Shown here: in pieces, positions 39,589 to 47,793 of the stretch
Layout: each line of letters starts with the position of its first letter
How positions within the stretch are numbered: the stretch's first letter is position 1
IMG/VR virus record: IMGVR_UViG_3300049217_000152
Coordinates: 1-55,026 of that record
From: a virus
Reading direction: 5' to 3' (one strand)
Length of the DNA stretch: 55,026 nt
Program-made: the position numbers and the translations under genes
Notes under the pieces: model-generated
Seen by the model: the letters and a program-made list of their open reading frames with translations, nothing else
Told to the model about the DNA's origin: nothing
Databases searched by the model: none

Positions 39589-39926
39589 AGAAATGCCTTT
39601 ATCTTTTGGTATTTGGTAAATTTGTGAATAACTTCATCTTCCGTATAACCAATGAAAGTGTAGATATGCAATGCATCATTTCCACTCATTAATCCCTTTG
39701 GCTGATTTGGTTGTTTGATCCGGCAGGCCGGAGCGTTTCTCTCTGCATTAGCGAAAATTATGTCGTCATTAAAATTCGCAGTACTACGATCGCCAAACCA
39801 AATATACAGCCCGCAATCAGAATAAGTTTTGACGTATATGCCGCCAAAAATCATATACAAAAAATCATCTAACTTGACTGGGTCATATCCTTCAAAGAAC
39901 TCTTGTAGCTTGTCAGACCGAATCAT
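39585..39926 (-). CDS. unknown protein with KIKAFL tag
   Basis: A 113-residue protein, MIRSDKLQEFFEGYDP at the start, with no recognised domain. The C-terminus VIHKFTKYQKIKAFL is a tag with Ile for Leu. The stop overlaps the kinase ATG and its own ATG overlaps the tag stop of the frameshifted gene upstream (ATGA). It belongs to a chain of coupled tagged genes. Function unknown. Confidence 0.75.
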   Translation of the reverse strand: MIRSDKLQEFFEGYDPVKLDDFLYMIFGGIYVKTYSDCGLYIWFGDRSTANFNDDIIFANAERNAPACRIKQPNQPKGLMSGNDALHIYTFIGYTEDEVIHKFTKYQKIKAFL

Positions 39927-40088
39927 AAGAATGCTTTCAGTTTAATGAATCTCTCGAAATCTTGCGTTAGTTATCATAACGCCCGAAGGATCTTCGTAGA
40001 TATTGTATTTATCGCATCGAAAAGCTATCAAAAACTGATAGAACAATTTGTAGCCATATATCTGGAGCAACGCTTGTAAGTTTGTCAT
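39923..40088 (-). pseudogene. frameshifted small gene with LKAFL tag
   Basis: From the ATG at 40088 the frame reads MTNLQALLQIYGYKLFYQF, NIYEDPSGVMITNARFREIH and stops at a TAA (39944-39942). In the +1 frame the same DNA then reads DFERFIKLKAFL and ends in a TGA (39925-39923) that overlaps the next ATG exactly as in other tagged genes. So the tag is present but out of frame, by one lost or gained base between codons for VMIT and the tag. Either a pseudogene or a programmed frameshift. Confidence 0.65.
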
Positions 40089-40558
40089 ACGAACGCTTTC
40101 AGGTTATTGAACTTGTTGAGATAGTAAAGCATACAATCTCGGGCTCCATCGAACCCGTGATACTTGGTAAAGAAGAAGATGAAGACGTGTTGCAGGTAGC
40201 GGTCGCCAAAGGAACTTGACAACTTGACTCTGTTAGAGAAAGAGTATTCGATGTAGGGGAGAGGATCTGCCCACGGCTTATCTAACTTATCGAAACCTGT
40301 CTTGAAGTCAGCTAAAATTCTGTCAGGCCAATAGTTGTCTCTTTCGGCGGCCACAAAAACAATGGGCTCGCCACACTTTTCTGCCACAGCATGCACCTCT
40401 TGCAAAAAACCAAAGCTATTCATTTTGTAGCTGGTAAGAGCTTCATCTAATTCTGGCGAGACCTGAATGCGGCATTTCTTACGGATGCCGTCTAATAGTT
40501 TTTCCGCGCTATTTTTCTGTTCGCTGGCAATATACTCGTCGATACTATACTTGAACAT
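40085..40558 (-). CDS. unknown protein with NLKAFV tag
   Basis: A 157-residue protein. It begins MFKYSIDEYIASEQKNSAEK and has a core with PIVFVAAERDNYWPD. The C-terminus YYLNKFNNLKAFV is a tag ending in Val. The stop overlaps the next gene's ATG, and its start overlaps the end of a 58-residue gene. No domain recognised. Confidence 0.75.
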   Translation of the reverse strand: MFKYSIDEYIASEQKNSAEKLLDGIRKKCRIQVSPELDEALTSYKMNSFGFLQEVHAVAEKCGEPIVFVAAERDNYWPDRILADFKTGFDKLDKPWADPLPYIEYSFSNRVKLSSSFGDRYLQHVFIFFFTKYHGFDGARDCMLYYLNKFNNLKAFV

Positions 40559-40721
40559 CCGAAATGAGTTGCTTGAACTCCTCCGCCGTAATCTCTACGG
40601 CATTGGTTATCTTCTTGAGTGGGTCAGCGTGATCCTTAGCGGAGATGCTGATGACTATCTTGCCGGGGTTAGCTGATTTCTGACAGTCAATATAGGACTT
40701 GTCCTCGAAAGTGATTTTCAT
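40545..40721 (-). CDS. conserved-looking small protein
   Basis: A 58-residue protein: MKITFEDKSYIDCQKSANPGK, then KIVISISAKDHADPLKK and a C-terminal helix ITAEEFKQLISDV. The strand-strand-helix pattern and clean start (ATGA overlap with the upstream gene) support a real gene. It overlaps the start of the next gene by 14 nt. No tag. Function unknown. Confidence 0.7.
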   Translation of the reverse strand: MKITFEDKSYIDCQKSANPGKIVISISAKDHADPLKKITNAVEITAEEFKQLISDVQV

Positions 40722-40897
40722 CTGACCGTCCTCAAACTAGCAATACATCTGTGGTTCTCAAATACATTGATATCGATAGCTGCGCCGTGTTCTGCTACAG
40801 CTTTATCAACTATCTTAGCTGCTTCAATAAATGATGCAACGTCTCCAAAAACACTATGTGGTATGTAAGTCTTCTGCCACCTAATAACGATTTCCAT
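40718..40897 (-). CDS. small unknown protein
   Basis: A 59-residue protein, MEIVIRWQKTYIPHSVFGDV to CIASLRTVR. GGAGAAG about 8 nt before the ATG is a good RBS, and its stop overlaps the next ATG (ATGA). It has alternating strands and one helix (VASFIEAAKIVDKAVAEHG), like a small binding domain. No known family. Confidence 0.65.
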   Translation of the reverse strand: MEIVIRWQKTYIPHSVFGDVASFIEAAKIVDKAVAEHGAAIDINVFENHRCIASLRTVR

Positions 40898-40913
40898 TGT
40901 AATCTTCTCCTAT

Positions 40914-41165
40914 TTACAAAAACGCTCGTAAGTTCATAAATCTATTCCATCTCTTCCAAAAATCCCGATAAGAATCTCCCCAAGGCATAGATGACATTCC
41001 TACGGTGTGACTATATCCTTCTTTAGTCCGAATCTCAAAAGACCAGTTATCGAAGTTTTCATAGTATGGGGCCGGAAAGAGCTTCTCAAACTCACGTAAC
41101 AAAACAAGGGGCCGGCCCTGTAAAACCAACCTGATTTCGCCTATACCTCTCACTCCTGTTATCAT
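40914..41165 (-). CDS. small protein with NLRAFL tag
   Basis: An 83-residue protein, MITGVRGIGEIRLVLQGRPL at the start. The C-terminus FWKRWNRFMNLRAFL is the tag, with Arg for Lys. The ATG overlaps the stop of the methionine aminopeptidase gene (ATGA), so it is coupled to it. No other motif; function unknown. Confidence 0.75.
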   Translation of the reverse strand: MITGVRGIGEIRLVLQGRPLVLLREFEKLFPAPYYENFDNWSFEIRTKEGYSHTVGMSSMPWGDSYRDFWKRWNRFMNLRAFL

Positions 41166-41983
41166 AGGCTTCTATCGGTAATGATTTCTACACGATCTGA
41201 ATGCACAAATATAGAGTGCTCAAAATGGGCGGACAAGTCTGGTGTCATCACTGTCCAACCATCCTCTGCGGTGGTGGTGGCAACAGAGCCTAAGACGAAC
41301 ATAGGCTCGATAGCGATAGCCAAGCCAGGATGGATTCTTACTCCCTTGTCAGCAGTAGAGATATTTTCCACAAAGGGTTGGGCGTGAGGTGTTTCCCAAT
41401 CCAAACCGTGGCCACCATAATTGTTGATGACATTGAAGCCATACTCTTTGGCGCACTTGGAGATAGCTTGACCAATGATGCCTATCCTATCCTCCGCCCC
41501 TAATTTTCTGCCCATATCGATAGCACCAATAGCTATCATCAAAGCTTCTTCCGTGGCTTTGACCAGCTTGACATGCGTGTCAGACTTGGGTTGGCCGTAG
41601 ATGCAAGTAATAGCGGTATCTGCAATAGCACCCTGATAAGTGGCCCCTAAGTCAAAAGAAACTAAATCTCCCTCTTGTAACACGTAGCTAGTAGGAATAC
41701 CGTGCACCAACTGCTTGTTGACAGAAATACAGACAGCATCAGGGAAACCCTTATATCCTTTGAAAGTGGGAGTACATCCGCTATGGTCTTGGATGTAGCC
41801 TTCGGCAAGGAAACTCAGTTCCTGTAAAGAAAGATCGGTACCCCTCTTTACTTGGTCTTCCAACAGCAAAAGGGCCCCAGCAGTAACTTTGCCAGCGACC
41901 CTTTGTTTCTCCAACCAGTTATCGTCTTTTAGACGGATCAAGCTGTTGTCAGCGAACAGCCCTCGGGGAGCGTTCAGTCTCAT
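41162..41983 (-). CDS. map: methionine aminopeptidase type I
   Basis: A 273-residue methionine aminopeptidase, removing the N-terminal Met of new proteins. The five metal ligands are all visible: D111 (VSFDLGA), D122 (AIADTAIT), H192 (GGHGLDW), E226 (AIAIEPM) and E255 (HFEHSIFV). The substrate-site His94 lies in NKQLVHGIP. Length fits bacterial type I enzymes. With IF-1 and RF2 it forms a set of phage translation-associated genes. Confidence 0.95.
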   Translation of the reverse strand: MRLNAPRGLFADNSLIRLKDDNWLEKQRVAGKVTAGALLLLEDQVKRGTDLSLQELSFLAEGYIQDHSGCTPTFKGYKGFPDAVCISVNKQLVHGIPTSYVLQEGDLVSFDLGATYQGAIADTAITCIYGQPKSDTHVKLVKATEEALMIAIGAIDMGRKLGAEDRIGIIGQAISKCAKEYGFNVINNYGGHGLDWETPHAQPFVENISTADKGVRIHPGLAIAIEPMFVLGSVATTTAEDGWTVMTPDLSAHFEHSIFVHSDRVEIITDRSL

Positions 41984-41986
41984 TTT

Positions 41987-42241
41987 TTACTTCTTTCTAC
42001 CTTGAATTCCTGAATAGATGCTAGTAATACGAACGGCTGCTTCTTTGGCCGCTTGCACATTTTTGTAGTCTACGTAGTCCTTGAAATCAGTATCCAAAAG
42101 TATTCCAATGATCTTCTTATCCAACAGCAGAAGAATGCCATTGAGTTCCGTCACAGTCTTTCTATCGATAGCAGGCAATGCGGTGGCGTTGCACACGTAT
42201 TGCCTAACCGAAATCAAATCTGTGAGTTCTTTGAGATCCAT
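41987..42241 (-). CDS. small helical protein
   Basis: An 84-residue protein, MDLKELTDLISVRQYVCNAT to SIYSGIQGRKK, helical in appearance, with a hydrophobic centre (LNGILLLLDKKIIGILLD) that is probably a buried helix rather than a membrane span. The ATG overlaps the last base of the upstream stop. It lies between the proline-rich protein and methionine aminopeptidase. No family recognised. Confidence 0.65.
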   Translation of the reverse strand: MDLKELTDLISVRQYVCNATALPAIDRKTVTELNGILLLLDKKIIGILLDTDFKDYVDYKNVQAAKEAAVRITSIYSGIQGRKK

Positions 42242-42654
42242 TATCGAACCTGTGGCTGAGGGCGCTGTAATGCTCCACCCTTGATAATGTCACCAGCTTC
42301 ACTGACGGCATCAGCATCAGTCAAGCCGTACTTCATATACAACTGAAGCACAACATACTTATAGGACAATTCAGCCGTTTCACTTTGTGCTAGAGCGGTC
42401 TTAGCTTCAGCTAAAGCGGTTTGGCGGCGGCAGCGGGCCAGCTCTAAAGCCATTCTGTCAACATCCATCAACTTAGGGGTTGGGGGTGGGGGTGGAGGTG
42501 GAGGCTCCGGTGGGGGCACCACAACAGGGGTCACGGGAACCTCAACAGGGACTGGCACTACAGGAGCGCTAGAGGCAGTAGCCAGGGGAACTTCTTCCAT
42601 AGCAGATTTAGAATCGAATGAAGATTGAGCGAATGGATTTTGTTTCTTAGACAT
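42241..42654 (-). CDS. proline-rich protein with C-terminal helix
   Basis: A 137-residue protein. The N-terminal half is disordered and Pro/Val-rich, with a run of prolines (PPPEPPPPPPPPTP, about 50-63). The rest is a helix with many Ala and charged residues (LARCRRQTALAEAKTALAQ) and ends GGALQRPQPQVR. It could be a linker or scaffold-like protein. No known domain. Confidence 0.65.
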   Translation of the reverse strand: MSKKQNPFAQSSFDSKSAMEEVPLATASSAPVVPVPVEVPVTPVVVPPPEPPPPPPPPTPKLMDVDRMALELARCRRQTALAEAKTALAQSETAELSYKYVVLQLYMKYGLTDADAVSEAGDIIKGGALQRPQPQVR

Positions 42655-42666
42655 GAAAAATGCTCC

Positions 42667-43977
42667 TTACAGGATTTCAGCGGCTAAGGATGCCAACTTG
42701 CTACGTTCACCTTGAGTGAACGTAATGTGACCAGCTAAATCGGAGTCCTTAAACTTTTCAATTACGTGAGTCAATCCGTTACTAGTAGCATCCAATACCG
42801 AATTGTCGATTTGTTCTATATCACCAGTTAGGATGATTTTGGTGCCCTCGCCCGCACGAGTTAGGATAGTCTTGACGTCTTCCTTGCTCAAGTTTTGGCA
42901 TTCATCTACCAGAATAATAGAGTTTGGGATACTACGACCACGAATATAGGTAATAGCTTCCATCTCAATTTTGCCCTTCTTCTGATACATTTCCAGTTCT
43001 TTTCTCCAATCACCACCATTTTTGCTGGCAAAGAGAATCTCGAAATTGTCCATAATAGCGGAGAACCAAGGAGCTAACTTCTCTTCCATTGTTCCTGGCA
43101 AATAACCAATGTCATTACCCACTGGTTGAATTGGTCGATAGATCACGAACTTATCGTATTCCCTTTTGCCGAGCACCAATTCCAAAGCCGTAGCTAACAC
43201 AATCAAACTCTTACCCGTACCAGCTCGACCGATGAGGGTAACCAAATTAATGTTCTTATCCATAATGAGATCGATGGCAAAGCTTTGCTCTTTGTTGCGG
43301 CTAGAAATATTCCAAGGGTAGGACTTGCGAACCAAGCGGACACGGTCGGGAGCTACCTTGCGGCCCATAGAAATACCGTCTCCGTTATCAGCCGCAAACA
43401 AGATACATTCGTTAGGCGCCATGTCAAGGCCCATTACTCTGGGGTCAATCCATCCGTTTTGTTGCAGATCAAGGCCAGCCTCTTCATTGACGGAGACTTG
43501 CACGCCCGAATAAAGATCGCTCAGAGAGTATTTGTTACCCTCGTGAGCTTGTGAGTCAATACCACGAGCTTTGGCCTTGACACGCAAATTGATGTCATTG
43601 CTAACCAAAATGACATCGTGTTCTGCATGGTTATGCCAGGTGTCTTGTAAACAGGCCAAGATCTGAGTGTCTCCATAAGTAGGATCACCCAATCCCCGAT
43701 AAGCAGGCTGAGAGAGATCAATGTAAGACGCATCTACCTTGATGACAATATCGTTATCCACCATAATACCGGTGCTGATATCGCCCTTTTCGCTAATCTC
43801 ATCTAATAATCTAATAGCCACACGAGCATTTCTGCCCACTTCGTTAGAGAGCTTCTTCAACTTATCCAATTCATTGAGCACGGCAATAGGGATAATCACA
43901 TCGCTATTTGGAAATTGTTTGTGCGTGCAAGGATCATAAATTAAGGCGGACGTATCTAATACGTATTGAGTTCTCAT
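42667..43977 (-). CDS. phoH: PIN-PhoH fusion ATPase/RNase
   Basis: A 436-residue PhoH2-type protein. The N-terminal PIN domain (about 1-145) has YVLDTSALIYDP and acidic residues D8, E36, D103 and D128 of a ribonuclease site. The C-terminal PhoH P-loop ATPase has GRAGTGKS (about 250-257), LVDECQNLSKEDVKT and LTGDIEQID. Such fusions couple RNA unwinding to cleavage in toxin-like and phage contexts. A role in RNA turnover during infection is likely. The start overlaps the upstream gene's stop by 4 nt. Confidence 0.93.
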   Translation of the reverse strand: MRTQYVLDTSALIYDPCTHKQFPNSDVIIPIAVLNELDKLKKLSNEVGRNARVAIRLLDEISEKGDISTGIMVDNDIVIKVDASYIDLSQPAYRGLGDPTYGDTQILACLQDTWHNHAEHDVILVSNDINLRVKAKARGIDSQAHEGNKYSLSDLYSGVQVSVNEEAGLDLQQNGWIDPRVMGLDMAPNECILFAADNGDGISMGRKVAPDRVRLVRKSYPWNISSRNKEQSFAIDLIMDKNINLVTLIGRAGTGKSLIVLATALELVLGKREYDKFVIYRPIQPVGNDIGYLPGTMEEKLAPWFSAIMDNFEILFASKNGGDWRKELEMYQKKGKIEMEAITYIRGRSIPNSIILVDECQNLSKEDVKTILTRAGEGTKIILTGDIEQIDNSVLDATSNGLTHVIEKFKDSDLAGHITFTQGERSKLASLAAEIL

Positions 43978-44399
43978 TCTGTCTCGTGTTCTTCTGGAGC
44001 GTCAAAAACTGACCAGCAATTTACTTCCATTTCAAGGTAAAATCGTTTTCTTGGATCGTGCACTCTAGGTTCTGATTTCAATTTATAGGTGCACTTAAAC
44101 CATTCGGCCATTAGGTCGCCGTCTAAGAATATCCGCATGTGTCCATCTAGGTCATCTATAACTTGGATGCCGTAAGTAGCGAGGACATGTCGCAATTTTA
44201 CTTTTTGAGGGGCAGGCAGAACTCCGTCTTCGACCCAAATCTCATGGAATTGGTCAGCGATTTTGGAATCCGCAAAACACTGTTCTAGGATGCCTCGAAG
44301 AAAACGAGCCTTTTCCTCTTCTTCTACCTGCCTGGTGTTCTCATTGTAGTTCAATAAAATTGTTCCGCGCATCACAGAAAAATGCTCCGTTATTAGCAT
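43974..44399 (-). CDS. unknown protein upstream of phoH
   Basis: A 141-residue protein. It begins MLITEHFSVMRGTILLN; the internal ATG at 44372 is an alternative start, with no clear RBS for either. The body is acidic with two strands and helices (KVKLRHVLATYGIQVIDD, GHMRIFLDGDLMAEWF). It ends in an acidic tail and is coupled by ATGA to phoH. No domain recognised. Confidence 0.65.
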   Translation of the reverse strand: MLITEHFSVMRGTILLNYNENTRQVEEEEKARFLRGILEQCFADSKIADQFHEIWVEDGVLPAPQKVKLRHVLATYGIQVIDDLDGHMRIFLDGDLMAEWFKCTYKLKSEPRVHDPRKRFYLEMEVNCWSVFDAPEEHETE

Positions 44400-44410
44400 G
44401 GTTAGCCATT

Positions 44411-44422
44411 TGTTATATACGA
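44411..44422 (+). promoter_or_regulatory. TTATATAC element before the HNH gene
   Basis: TGTTATATACGATAC lies 1-15 nt before the ATG at 44426. It resembles the TATATAC boxes near 1920 and 4490. No Shine-Dalgarno is visible, so a leaderless transcript is possible. Position only. Confidence 0.3.
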
Positions 44423-44425
44423 TAC

Positions 44426-45028
44426 ATGAAGAAAATCACGAAGATATGCTCAGTTTGCGGAGCACCCAAAATATTGAACGAATTTTATACGTACAAGACT
44501 CGAACCTTGAAGGTTGAAAAAAGAAGGAAGCAATGTAAGAGCTGCTACAAACTGGCGGGCGAGCGGCATGGCAAAGAAAGACGTGCAAGAATACGACTCA
44601 CGAGAACGAGAAAGTGCGTTGGATTTTGTGGCAAAACAAAACTATGGACGGAGTTCGATAAAAAATGTACGCTATGCAAAGAGTGTGCTGGTAAGGGCTA
44701 CCTATCGCAGTGGATTTCCAATATCAAACAACGTTCCCATAAGAAAGGCTGGAGTTTTGACATAGACACTCAGTTTATTCAGGAACTCTTTGAGAAACGG
44801 GACGGCAAATGTGCGATAACAAAAATTCCATTTACGTTTAGTCCAACGAGACATAAGACTTACAAGAAAGATCCGTTTTCCCCATCGATTGACAGGATAG
44901 ATTCATCGAGAGGATATACAAAAGACAACGTTAGAATAGTGTGCGTGGTCGTAAATCTTGCTCTGAATGAATTTGGCTATGACGTGTTTGCAAAGATGTG
45001 CAAAACATTTGTAGAGAATGCTGCGTAA
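44426..45028 (+). CDS. HNH endonuclease (homing type)
   Basis: About 200 residues from the ATG at 44426. The N-terminus has two zinc knuckles (CSVCGAPK, CKSCYK) and a second pair further on (CVGFCGKTK, CTLCKEC). The HNH core CAITKIPFTF, SPSIDRIDSSRGYTKDNVRIV and VNLALNEFG is close to that of the 27498-28052 protein. It is the only plus-strand gene in a minus-strand run, as expected of an inserted homing element. Target unknown. Confidence 0.88.
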   Translation: MKKITKICSVCGAPKILNEFYTYKTRTLKVEKRRKQCKSCYKLAGERHGKERRARIRLTRTRKCVGFCGKTKLWTEFDKKCTLCKECAGKGYLSQWISNIKQRSHKKGWSFDIDTQFIQELFEKRDGKCAITKIPFTFSPTRHKTYKKDPFSPSIDRIDSSRGYTKDNVRIVCVVVNLALNEFGYDVFAKMCKTFVENAA

Positions 45029-45223
45029 TTAACAGTATACGTCTTCTTCAGGAATTCTCATCGTGGTCGCGCGGACGCTTCCTGCAAGGAACGGTTCATC
45101 CCAGTCAATAGAATATTGAATATCACTATTTCGCCCAATCTCTATATGACTAATAGTTCCGCTGATATCAGCTGCCCCATATCTAAAAGATACGTGTTGT
45201 CCAACATCAAACTTCGTTATCAT
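45029..45223 (-). CDS. small beta-barrel-like protein
   Basis: About 64 residues from the ATG at 45223, set by AGAGGTAAA; the frame is open upstream into the RNR gene. It reads MITKFDVGQHVSFRYGAADI and is mostly strands (SGTISHIEIGRNSDIQYSIDW), like a small SH3 or Tudor-type barrel. No match recognised. It lies at the end of the RNR transcript. Confidence 0.65.
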   Translation of the reverse strand: MITKFDVGQHVSFRYGAADISGTISHIEIGRNSDIQYSIDWDEPFLAGSVRATTMRIPEEDVYC

Positions 45224-45245
45224 TTTACCTCTCGAATAATTAGCA

Positions 45246-47735
45246 TCAACATTTTGACCATCCACAAGACATACAAGTTAGGCACTTTTCTAAGTAAGCG
45301 AAACAGTTTTCTTTACCGCACAAAGGGTTAGGACACTTTCTTTGGGCCGTAGACTTGGTGCCCTCTTTGATGTAATCCTTGAGAACACGAGCAATAACCT
45401 TGGAAAAAGAAGTCACGTCGGAATGCTTATCCTTCTGAAGTTGCTCTACCACATATTGAATAGGAGTACCGTGGCGGAGGGCTAAGGAGATGGTTCTGGT
45501 GAAAGCTCCGAAGTTAGCATTCTCGAAGACGTTGGCGATATCCTTGATGATCATTTGATCATCTCCCTCACCGATAGTTAGGTTGTAGGTAGTGATATCA
45601 TCCACTTTACCATTCTTGACAACTTTACCCATCTTGAACTTATTAGGGATGTCTACGTATTTGGATAGGCCTCCGAAGACTTCGTAGGGCTTACCATTGA
45701 GCAAACCCACAAAGATAGTCCAAGTCTCTCCACTAATCTTAGCCTTCTTGATTTCACAAGGCAACTCAATGGGACGCTTGGGAGCCATACACACTTCAAT
45801 GTCAGAAGGGCGGCCATCCGAAGTATTGACAGGCTTGGTGCTAATCAAAACTCCATCGCGGCATTTATCGCGATACACGGTAAAGCCCTTGCAACCTTTT
45901 TCCCAAGCCCTCATATAGACTTGAGATACGACATCCTTGCTCACATTTTCCGGCAAGTTGCAGGTCTTACTGATACTATGATCAATATGCTTCTGAGCCG
46001 CTGCCTGTAAATCTACAGAGGCTACCCAATCGATTTCATTAGAGGTGGCGCCGGCATAAGGCGACTTGCTAACGTCAGTTTCTCCCGTAGCATCCATCCA
46101 TCTCTGCACACCGTGATGATAGACGGTAAACTCTTGCCAAGAATCACCCGAAGCATCCACGAAATCCACACGGACATTCTTGTCGGAAGGATTCTGCTTC
46201 TTACGGCGAACATAAGATAGAAGATAGACGGGCTCAATACCAGAAGAAGTTTGAGTTTGGGTAGAGACGGAACCAGTCGGAGCTGTAGTAAGTAGAGCTA
46301 CGTTCCTGCGACCATGAGCTTTGTATAGCCTGGCCAGCTCTTTATCTTGGGAAAGAACGTGGTTGATGAAGGGATGACCCTTTTCTAGAGCAGCGTCAAA
46401 GATAGGGAAAGCTCCTCGTTCTGCTGCCATAATACAACTGGACTTGTAAGCATTGACCATCAGTTGACGATAGATCTCATCCGTTAGTTCGATGGAGTGT
46501 TTAGATCCATACTTGACGCCTAGGGCAGCTAAGCAATCACCTAAAGCTGTAATGCCAGTGCCAGTTCTACGGCCCATAATGCAAGAGTCGAGGAACTGCT
46601 TCCACATATGCAGTTCAATCCGCTTGATCATCTCTGGTTCAGGATCAGACTCAATCTTCTTGATGACCCTCTTGATCTTTTCGATTTCCAAATCTACCAA
46701 GTCATCCATTAGTCGTTGAGCCTTTTGACACACGATGGCGTAATGCTCATAATCGAACTTAGCTTTTTTGGTGAATGGATTACTCACGAAAGACAAAAGG
46801 TTAACGACTAATAGGCGGCAAGAATCCAATCCTAATGGCAATTCGCCACAGGGGTTAGTAGATTGCGTTCTAAAGTTAAGGTATTTGGTAGCGTAGATGT
46901 CAGCAGGGGAATTGTCGATGATGTGATCCCAAAACAAAACGCCCGGCTCTGCACTAGCCCAGGCGCTATCGATGATCTGATTCCAAATGGATTTGGCCTT
47001 GACGGTCTTAGTGATGATAGGCTTTTTAGCCTCTACTGGCCACTGGAGTGTATACTCTTCATTGTCCTTGACGGCCTTCATAAACTTGTCGGTGATCCTG
47101 ACAGAAATGTTGGCGCCCGTGACTCGCTTATTATCTCGTTTGATATTGATGAAGGTTTCGATCTCTGGATGGTTGATATGGTTGGAAAGCATCAAGGCGC
47201 CTCGGCGGCCATTCTGTGCAATCCCTTTGCAAGTATCAGAAAACTTGTCCATAAAAACGCCAATACCATCAGTGGTCTTGGCGGAGTTATTGACCACAGT
47301 TTCTTTAGGTCGTAAGTTGGCAAGGTCGGTTCCCACGCCAGCTCGACGCTTCATTAGTTGAGCTATCTCTTGATCCGTCTTGAAAATGCCACCGATAGAA
47401 TCATAGGCTGACTCTACTACGAAGCAATTACCTAATGACTGAACACAATGGTCATTACCTACCCCAAACATAGGGCTGCCTTGCGGTACGATAAACTTAT
47501 AGTGATCGAGCAAACAGAATATCTCTTCCTCTGACATGGGGTTAGGATACTTCTTTTCTATCCTAGCAAACTCCTTGGCCAAACGACGATGCATATCAGC
47601 GGGAGTCAATTCCAAATGACGTCCATTGGCATCTTGCAATGCGTATTTATCAGCGAATACTCGGGCGGCAAGTTCATCGCCTCCAAAATATTCAACTGAC
47701 GCTTGTAAAACCTGAGAGTAAGAGTATCCTGTCAT
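45246..47735 (-). CDS. nrdJ: class II (B12-dependent) ribonucleotide reductase
   Basis: An 829-residue adenosylcobalamin-type RNR, reducing ribonucleotides to deoxyribonucleotides without a separate radical-generating subunit. LGNCF (Cys104) is half of the redox pair, NPCGELPL (294-301) the active-site loop, and LLTTAPTGSVS the phosphate-binding block. The C-terminal part has the TSCPD domain (LPCEIKKAKISGETW) and ends with a zinc ribbon (CPNPLCGKENC, CMSCGWSKC) that regenerates the active site. It needs no oxygen. Main supplier for the dNTP cluster. Confidence 0.95.
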   Translation of the reverse strand: MTGYSYSQVLQASVEYFGGDELAARVFADKYALQDANGRHLELTPADMHRRLAKEFARIEKKYPNPMSEEEIFCLLDHYKFIVPQGSPMFGVGNDHCVQSLGNCFVVESAYDSIGGIFKTDQEIAQLMKRRAGVGTDLANLRPKETVVNNSAKTTDGIGVFMDKFSDTCKGIAQNGRRGALMLSNHINHPEIETFINIKRDNKRVTGANISVRITDKFMKAVKDNEEYTLQWPVEAKKPIITKTVKAKSIWNQIIDSAWASAEPGVLFWDHIIDNSPADIYATKYLNFRTQSTNPCGELPLGLDSCRLLVVNLLSFVSNPFTKKAKFDYEHYAIVCQKAQRLMDDLVDLEIEKIKRVIKKIESDPEPEMIKRIELHMWKQFLDSCIMGRRTGTGITALGDCLAALGVKYGSKHSIELTDEIYRQLMVNAYKSSCIMAAERGAFPIFDAALEKGHPFINHVLSQDKELARLYKAHGRRNVALLTTAPTGSVSTQTQTSSGIEPVYLLSYVRRKKQNPSDKNVRVDFVDASGDSWQEFTVYHHGVQRWMDATGETDVSKSPYAGATSNEIDWVASVDLQAAAQKHIDHSISKTCNLPENVSKDVVSQVYMRAWEKGCKGFTVYRDKCRDGVLISTKPVNTSDGRPSDIEVCMAPKRPIELPCEIKKAKISGETWTIFVGLLNGKPYEVFGGLSKYVDIPNKFKMGKVVKNGKVDDITTYNLTIGEGDDQMIIKDIANVFENANFGAFTRTISLALRHGTPIQYVVEQLQKDKHSDVTSFSKVIARVLKDYIKEGTKSTAQRKCPNPLCGKENCFAYLEKCLTCMSCGWSKC

Positions 47736-47793
47736 AATCCATCCTGTAAGAGAATTAAGTGTGTAAAGTCCTCATATTGTATCTTGAAGACGG

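Noticed and set aside
46863-47361. plus-strand frames inside the RNR gene
   Set aside because: They are antisense to conserved RNR motifs, with no RBS or homology.
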